DNA of 20,204 nucleotides from JBBSEZ01 sp038239195 (GTDB taxonomy: Bacteria; Planctomycetota; Planctomycetia; Gemmatales; Gemmataceae), in contig JBBSEZ010000156.1 in assembly GCA_038239195.1 (NCBI GenBank), forward strand, positions 1 to 20,204. Direction: 5' to 3'. This document shows positions 15,784 to 20,204 of this stretch, piece after piece. Numbering within the stretch: position 1 is the stretch's first letter; every line of letters begins with the position of its first letter. The notes below the pieces were generated by a model. The model did not search any database and was not told the origin of the DNA. It saw nothing but the letters and a program-made list of their open reading frames with translations. The translations under genes were made by a program, and so were the position numbers.

Positions 15784-17040
15784 TCAGCTCCCTTGCGGCA
15801 GGTATTCGCCGGCCTCGCGGGCGGCCTGCGGCGGCACGAGGTCTGCCGGGTTGGTGCCGGGGCTTAGCTCAAGCACGATGCCGAGCGGCTTGCGGCCCGG
15901 GCGAGCCCCGCGCGTCAGGTCGCTATCGCCCCAGTGATCGCCGATGGCCACCGCGTCGAAGCGCGTGATGACCTTGCGGGCGCGGTCGTAGGTCAGGTAA
16001 CCGAGCAGGGACAGGTCGAAGCCGCGCTCGGCATCTTTGGGCGCCGTCGCCAGGAGGGCGCTGCCGACCAGCTTCATCCGCACCTCGGCGGGCGTGACCG
16101 ACTCGACGGTCCAGGTGAGGGAGCTCTTGCGGACCTGTTCGGGCCCCCAGTAGGGCGGTTCCCCGCGCGTATTGTCCAGGAAGTGATAGCGCAGCAACCG
16201 CTGGGCTATGGCGGGGGGCATCGGGAACGATTGCCCCTTCTTGGGGGCGGCGGGGACGAGGCCTTCCCAGTCGGCGCGAGTCAGCCAGACGTGATCGCGG
16301 GCGGCGCGGTCCCCGCCGGGGGAGTCGCAGGAGCCCTTGACGAGGCCTTTCTTCTGGCGTTCGAGGATGCGCGTGGAGACATTGAGGACGAGCCCGCCCT
16401 TGGGGAGGGTGCGGGTGAAGCGGACGTCGACCTTGTCGAGCGCGGGCACCTTGACGGCGCCGGGCTTCCTCTCCCCGGCGGGCAGCGCGTTCCAGCGCCG
16501 CAGGCCAAGGCGCAGCGTTTCGAGCATCACTTCGGCATCCTGGGCGTTCCGGTAGGCGAGCAGCTTGCCGGAGGCGGTGAAGACGTAGATGCCCTGGCGC
16601 GTGCCTCCACCGGCGCCTTTGCGCGGGCCCTGGTTGGCGACGGCGCGGAAGAAGGCGCCCTCGGCGTCGTTGCGGCGGCGCTGATACCAGTCGTCGGCGG
16701 CGACGGGCACGAGGTCGCGCGTGGCGAGGCGGATGATCTCGGGGTCGGAGAAAGCGAGCGCACGGCCCGCGATGCCGTTGTTTCAGGTGCAGCCGAGCGG
16801 GTGCCCGTCCATCTCCCAGAGCAAGAGGGGCTTGCCCGCGGTGGCGGCGCGCTGGCGGGCCTGCCAGAGGTTCGTCTGCCAGGGGATGGTGGCCCAGAGG
16901 TCCTCGCCCGCGGCAGGCTTGATGGTGCGGCGGAGGGAGTCGTAGTGGAGAGGGTCGATCGGTTCCGCCGCGAAGGCGGGGAGTGCGGCGAGGAGGGCAA
17001 GGAAGGCGGCGAAGGGCCAGCGCGAGCGGGGCCTTGTCAC
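15784..17040 (-). CDS. Secreted thioredoxin-like protein with in-frame TGA: candidate selenoprotein or nonsense-mutated gene
   Basis: A GTG start at 17040 has AGGAG 7 nt upstream and opens a signal peptide (RSRWPFAAFLALLAALPAFAAE). The frame runs 85 codons to a TGA at 16783-16785 and then continues without any stop to 15784, giving 418 residues if the TGA is read. Around it the protein reads KPLLLWEMDGHPLGCT, TGA, NNGIAGRALAFSDPEIIRL. This matches the layout of a thioredoxin-like fold: strand, redox motif, helix, then FVPV-like and GIYVFTASGKLLAYR strands. Cys84, Thr85 and residue 86 would form a Cys-x-Sec pair. A cysteine or nonsense mutation at 86 is the alternative reading. The C-terminal 200 residues (LTRADWEGLVP, RYHFLDNTRGEPPYWGP, LTWTVESVTPAEVRMKL) are an unknown domain that recurs as a fragment at 19877. 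Secretion fits an extracytoplasmic oxidoreductase. Confidence 0.7.
16760..16775 (-). promoter_or_regulatory. Candidate bacterial SECIS-like hairpin after the TGA
   Basis: The transcript GCAUCGCGGGCCGUGC begins 8 nt after the UGA. It can fold as GCA, a bulged U, CG, the loop CGGGC, then CG and UGC. A bulged U below a G-rich apical loop recalls the E. coli fdhF SECIS. The stem has only five pairs, the loop is close to the lower limit of the usual distance from the UGA, and the sequence is so GC-rich that such folds arise by chance. Confidence 0.25.
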
Positions 17041-17047
17041 GTGCTAT

Positions 17048-17052
17048 CTCCT
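17048..17052 (-). promoter_or_regulatory. Ribosome binding site that sets the GTG start at 17040
   Basis: AGGAG on the minus strand stands 7 nt before GTG. It shows that translation starts well upstream of the TGA, with a signal peptide, rather than at a downstream ATG such as 16710. Confidence 0.65.
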
Positions 17053-17260
17053 GGAAAGCGGGGTGCGGCGGGCATCGATGGTAACGCCCAAGCGCTCACC
17101 CTTCTCCTTTGTACTCGGGGGGAGGGCGTGTGGGCAACCTTGCTGCCGAAATGAGGTGGTTGGGGGTGCTGGTCGGGACCGCGAGGGGCCCGTGCGGTGA
17201 CGGATGGCGAGTTCGCGTTTCGATGCCGGTCGGGGACAATGGCGGGATGAGCCTATTTCC

Positions 17261-17328
17261 AGGCGAGCGGGGGGCGTAAGCCCCCTGTTGAGTCGCCTTG
17301 AACAGGGGGCTTACGCCCCCGCTCGCCT
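17261..17328. repeat. REP-like palindrome, 28-bp arms
   Basis: The arms 17261-17289 and 17301-17328 are complementary along their whole length apart from one extra G on the left. They contain GGGGGCGTAAGCCCCCTGTT, itself partly palindromic, around an 11-nt loop. The element lies between the thioredoxin-like gene and the HEAT/protease-like gene. In-frame small ORFs through it on both strands (SPLFKATQQGAYAPRSP-type) are products of the repeat, not genes. The rest of 17041-17375 shows nothing coding. Confidence 0.8.
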
Positions 17329-17375
17329 CATCTCCCACAGGGGAACTACTCGGGCTGTCACTCATCCAGTGCATG

Positions 17376-18218
17376 CTATCGCCCAAACGGGCGCAGGAAG
17401 AGGGTCATTCGCGGCGCGTCTGGGCCCGGCGCTCTCTGCATCTTCGGAAGTGGCGCCGTCTGGCAACGGGCCAAGAATTTGCGTATCCGGCCGACGCCGG
17501 GGGCCCAAGGCTCTGATGGTGCCCCCCAATTCACGAACAGCGCCCCGGCGTTCACACCTGTCAACTGTACTTCTAAAGTAGCCTCATCCAGGGTGAAGAC
17601 ACCGCACCCCTGATCTTTGCTTTCAGCGCCGAGCAATCTCATGTCCTCTTTGAAAGTGCCCTTCAACTGTACCCGATCGCTCCACCAGTAGCCCTTGGTG
17701 CGACCGGTGGCGAGGGGGAGGGGGGCCAATTTCCTTCGGGAAGGAATCACGAGCAGGGCCAGGCGTGAATCGTCGTCTCTTGTCACATAATGAGCAGGGC
17801 TTGTTCGCCCATCCCATTCCACGACCGATCCTCTCCCAAGGAGCGCAATGGCGGTGGCGGTCAGAATGTAAGCGTGCTTGCCATCGGCCTTGATCACCGT
17901 GCCGAAGAACCGATAATCCAGGATGGTCTTCCCCTCGAAGGTTATCTTGTGTTTGATGATTATGTGCCGGTTTCTGGCCCTGCTGAAAGCCTTGAGCAGG
18001 ATGGGTCGCATCAGGGCCTCGGCCCGTAGCCTGACCTCCAAATCCTTGCTCGCCATCGCCTTCCGCAGTTGAGGATAGGCGAGGCGGCCGAGGTGTCCGA
18101 GAAGAACAGTCGCCCGCTCTCGTCGGTGGTAGTCATTCGCACCGAGTTCCGACACCAGAGAGTCGAGGAGGGGCTCTTTACCCAGCAACAGAGCAAGCAT
18201 GATCGCCAACAGGCCCAT
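17376..18218 (-). CDS. HEAT-like plus degenerate trypsin/HtrA-fold protein, probable pseudoprotease
   Basis: The 280-residue product starts at ATG 18218 (GGAGG about 6 nt upstream) with a short hydrophobic N-terminus (GLLAIMLALLLG) that may be a signal or anchor. Residues 17-72 look like HEAT-type helices (NDYHRRERATVLLGHLG, AMASKDLEVRLRAEALM). Residues about 105-245 follow the order of a trypsin-like domain of the HtrA type: GTVIKADGKHAYILT, then DGRTSPAHYVTRDDDSRLALL, PLPLATGRTKG, and VNAGALFVNWGA. Compared with the usual ILTNxHVV and GNSGGPLVN, the catalytic His is Ala123 and the Ser is Ala224, while the Asp region (149-150) remains. It should therefore not cleave, and may bind peptides or serve as a scaffold. 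The assignment is by eye. A hairpin separates it from the upstream surface-protein gene. Confidence 0.65.
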   Translation of the reverse strand: MGLLAIMLALLLGKEPLLDSLVSELGANDYHRRERATVLLGHLGRLAYPQLRKAMASKDLEVRLRAEALMRPILLKAFSRARNRHIIIKHKITFEGKTILDYRFFGTVIKADGKHAYILTATAIALLGRGSVVEWDGRTSPAHYVTRDDDSRLALLVIPSRRKLAPLPLATGRTKGYWWSDRVQLKGTFKEDMRLLGAESKDQGCGVFTLDEATLEVQLTGVNAGALFVNWGAPSEPWAPGVGRIRKFLARCQTAPLPKMQRAPGPDAPRMTLFLRPFGR

Positions 18219-18266
18219 CCTGAACCTCCCATCCGGTCGCCGCGCTTCTTGCGCTACCGCGGAAGA

Positions 18267-18299
18267 GAGGGCCGGCAATCCACGCAATTGCCGGCCCTC
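18267..18299 (-). terminator. Hairpin terminator of the second surface-protein gene
   Basis: The arms 18267-18279 and 18287-18299 pair perfectly over 13 bp (GAGGGCCGGCAAT) with a 7-nt loop. On the minus strand it starts 11 nt after the TAG stop at 18310 and is followed by TCTTCC. A full T-run is missing, but position and strength fit a terminator. It would separate this gene from the HEAT/protease-like gene. Confidence 0.65.
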
Positions 18300-18309
18300 C
18301 CTGAAACAT

Positions 18310-19617
18310 CTAGGAACCGAGATACCAAGCGGTGCCGGCGACGTTGGTCGAGATGACCCAACTCCCCCCCGTCCCATCGTTGAAGGCGAGGATGATCGTA
18401 CCGAAGTCGGTGTTGATTTGGTTGCTACAGGAGATGAACTGCCAACGCTGGTTCAGGGGCACACGGCCCCCCGGGAGGTTGACCCCGATGGCCTTGAACG
18501 TGGTCTGGTTCCCGATGGTCATGTTGCTGCTGGTGATCTTGTCCGCGGTGAGAGCGGTGCCGTCCACCTTGGCGTCCCACTCGGTCGTGCCCTGGATTTT
18601 GAGGTTGTTGGCCACGGTCAGAGATCCCGTCGCGCCGCCTTGCTGACCGTGGTTGAGGTTGATCGTGCCGCCATCGAAGGTGACGTTACCGAGCCCGCGA
18701 ATGGAGGCGAGGGCGCCTTCGGTCCAGAAGTTACCGGCGCTCATGTGATAGTCGCCGCCCAAGAACAAGATGCTGCCATTCCACAGGTCGGTGGTGCCCC
18801 CCGACTGGTCGAAGGAGTAACCGTTGGCGTCCCGGCCAGCGATACCGAGGGTCCCGGCCTGCAGCTGGAACGTGCCCGTGTTTTTGATCGGCATGCTACT
18901 CGTGGTTGGGTTGACGCCAGGCGTCTTGTACAACTTTCCGGCGTTCACGATGGCGCTCGTGCCCGCCCCTTGGATATCGCCATCCACCCAGTTGAAGGTG
19001 CTGGTGGCATCGATCGTCAACCTGGCGTTCTTGAGAAACGACAGGACGCCGGGCGCAGCGAGGTTGAACGTTGCCAGCGCACCGTTCATCAGGTCGAGGT
19101 TCGTGCCGTTGATCTTCGCATCCGCGCCCGTGATGCTGACCCGACCCCCGGCGGCGACCTTCAAATCGGCCAGGAAGGGGCTATTCGCGTTCAGGTCGCC
19201 CCCGCCCCAGGTCATGTTGCCACCGTCGATGATGTCCTGCCCCGTCTCCTGCTCGATGTCGCCGCTTTCGAGATCGATCCCCCCCGGCCCGATAGCGGCG
19301 GGCCCCCCCTGCTGGAGGTGGAGCGTGCCTCCGTAGTTGGCCTTCAGGGTGAGGGAGTTGCACATCTGGGAGTAGTAACCGCCCGTGAAGATGACGTCCC
19401 CCCGGCTGTAGTTGCCGTCCAAGACCACGTCGGAGAACGGGCCAGGGGCCACGCCGCCCGACCAGTTGGCCCCGGTGTTCCAGTCGCCACCGTTGGGGCC
19501 GATGTAGGTGACGGACGGGCAGTTCCGGTCTTCGAGTCGCTCCAACGTCAATCGGGCCCGGGTGATCGGGCGGGCTTTCTTGGGGGCAGCGAACCAACGG
19601 CGCAGGGTGTCGAACAT
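18310..19617 (-). CDS. Surface protein with LERLEDR leader and beta-helix-like repeats
   Basis: The 435-residue product starts at ATG 19617, with AAGGA 7 nt upstream. The N-terminus is basic (MFDTLRRWFAAPKKARP) and leads to LTLERLEDRNCPSVTYIG (23-40), the leader type of large planctomycete surface proteins. Then comes GGDWNTGANWSGGVAPGPFS, a motif common at the start of autotransporter-like beta-strand repeats. The rest is Gly/Asn/Thr-rich with recurring GG-x-turns (GGNMTWGGGDLN, SGGTTDLWNGSILFLGG, LGNVTFDGGTINLN), suggesting a beta-helix. It shares the opening and the GD/SD-x-V-x-x-DG step with the 839-residue protein but has no Ig-like domains. It probably faces the outside of the cell; a role in adhesion or the envelope is inferred. 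The C-terminus (GTAWYLGS) shows no sorting signal. Confidence 0.8.
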   Translation of the reverse strand: MFDTLRRWFAAPKKARPITRARLTLERLEDRNCPSVTYIGPNGGDWNTGANWSGGVAPGPFSDVVLDGNYSRGDVIFTGGYYSQMCNSLTLKANYGGTLHLQQGGPAAIGPGGIDLESGDIEQETGQDIIDGGNMTWGGGDLNANSPFLADLKVAAGGRVSITGADAKINGTNLDLMNGALATFNLAAPGVLSFLKNARLTIDATSTFNWVDGDIQGAGTSAIVNAGKLYKTPGVNPTTSSMPIKNTGTFQLQAGTLGIAGRDANGYSFDQSGGTTDLWNGSILFLGGDYHMSAGNFWTEGALASIRGLGNVTFDGGTINLNHGQQGGATGSLTVANNLKIQGTTEWDAKVDGTALTADKITSSNMTIGNQTTFKAIGVNLPGGRVPLNQRWQFISCSNQINTDFGTIILAFNDGTGGSWVISTNVAGTAWYLGS

Positions 19618-19781
19618 GAGTGTCCTTCCTGGTGTAGGGGCGATCGCTCGGTCGCTGAGAACTGCCTGAGTAACTCCTTCCGGAGGAGTACGGAGAGCGC
19701 CTTCACGAGGTTGGGAGGCGCATAGAGCGGAAAACCACCGCTTCTTTGCTGTGTTGCTTGGTTGATTTGAGATTGTGAATA

Positions 19782-19810
19782 GTTTTAGACAAGAGATGAG
19801 TAGATTGCAA
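19782..19810 (-). promoter_or_regulatory. Possible sigma70-type promoter for the surface-protein gene
   Basis: On the minus strand TTGCAA (19805-19810) and TAAAAC (19782-19787) are separated by 17 nt. Each matches four of six consensus bases. They lie in a locally AT-rich stretch (19740-19880), about 165 nt before the ATG at 19617. The rest of 19618-19876 shows no gene. Confidence 0.25.
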
Positions 19811-19876
19811 GCCCATTTTTCTTCCGACGCCTGGAGTTTGTTGAATGATCTCCATATCTGGATTTGGTCACACGAG

Positions 19877-20110
19877 TTAGGTTTCCCAAGAAAAGCCAGA
19901 CAGGTCGAAGTGCCGCGCGGCCGCTTTGCACGCCGTCGCCAGGAGGGCGCTGCCGACGAGCTTCATCCGCACCCCGGCGGGCGTGACGCTCTCGACGGTC
20001 CAGGTGAGGGAGTGCTTGCGGACCACTTTCGGCCCCCGGTAGGGCGGTTCGCTGCGGGTGTTGTCCAGGAAGTGATAGCGCACAAAGCAGGCCCTGGGCG
20101 ATGGCGTGGG
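19877..20110 (-). pseudogene. Partial, frameshifted copy of the thioredoxin-like protein's C-terminal domain
   Basis: The minus strand encodes RYHFLDNTRSEPPYRGP, LTWTVESVTPAGVRMKL and VGSALLATA, nearly identical to the C-terminal domain of the gene at 15784-17040 (there RYHFLDNTRGEPPYWGP and so on). DNA identity is roughly 85-90 percent over 150 nt. Just upstream, AIAQGLL is in another frame because of a net 4-nt insertion (20081-20093), and downstream the similarity ends after HFDLS with a stop at 19877. It has no start or signal peptide, so it is a duplicated remnant. I see no gene in 20111-20204. Confidence 0.75.
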
Positions 20111-20204
20111 TCAGGTTTACAAACAGCCGAGGGAAGCAGGCCGGTTTGAAAACTGAACCACCACCTGCCAACAAGGCCGGCTCGCACTTGGGTTCGCTCT
20201 AGCC

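Noticed and set aside
15934..17154. 406-residue plus-strand open frame
   Set aside because: It lies opposite the thioredoxin-like gene and has Gly/Ala/Val/Glu-rich shadow composition without motifs.
2920..17328. CRISPR array
   Set aside because: The repeats found are single palindromes or coding repeats; there are no regularly spaced direct repeats with unique spacers and no cas genes.
17096..17581. Small ORFs on both strands through the REP-like palindrome
   Set aside because: Their shared GVSPL and QGAYAP text comes from the inverted repeat and not from conserved protein sequence.
18199..19725. 508-residue plus-strand open frame
   Set aside because: It is antisense to the surface-protein gene, has no ribosome site or domain, and is explained by GC bias at codon positions.
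1..20204. tRNA or rRNA genes
   Set aside because: I saw no cloverleaf with a TTCGAATC-like arm and no rRNA-conserved stretches, though a covariance search was not possible.

Overview
The window looks like a chromosomal segment from a high-GC planctomycete, most likely of the Gemmataceae type. This is inferred from three things: a SecD-SecF fusion, an ECF sigma factor gene followed by a serine/threonine kinase with a WD40 propeller and a TPR-like tail, and two secreted proteins that share an N-terminal LERLEDR-like motif typical of planctomycete surface proteins. No database search was possible, so family names rest on motifs read by eye.

Left part (1-7769). The 3' part of a secDF fusion gene enters from the left edge. 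It ends in a strong hairpin and faces a small minus-strand gene for a secreted peptide with eight cysteines. That gene is divergent from an ECF sigma factor gene, which is followed after 28 nt by a 1221-residue membrane kinase. Eight of the kinase's nine WD40 blades are nearly identical at DNA level, with a period of 126 nt.

Middle (7921-12096). Three minus-strand genes follow: glgC (ADP-glucose synthesis), a protoporphyrinogen oxidase gene, and a gene for a secreted WD40 protein. A perfect 16-bp palindrome lies between the last two.

Right part (12097-20204). Here secreted-protein genes alternate with debris. A 570-bp gap holds a 21-bp perfect inverted-repeat pair, a long hairpin and a stop-containing remnant of a surface-protein C-terminus. 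Next is an 839-residue surface protein with two tandem Ig-like domains, whose upstream region carries a 133-bp MITE-like inverted repeat beside another probable gene remnant. Then comes a thioredoxin-like secreted protein gene interrupted by one in-frame TGA. After it are a 28-bp palindromic REP-like element, a protein that looks like a catalytically dead trypsin/HtrA-fold protein fused to a HEAT-like segment, a second surface protein, and a frameshifted partial copy of the thioredoxin-like gene.

The most interesting point is the TGA at 16783-16785. It lies two codons after a cysteine (Cys-Thr-TGA) in the redox region of a thioredoxin-like protein, and the reading frame stays coding for 332 more codons. 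Either this is an undescribed selenoprotein with a CxU motif, or it is a nonsense-mutated gene. A small hairpin with a bulged U and a G-rich loop directly after the TGA could be a bacterial SECIS, but the evidence for it is weak.
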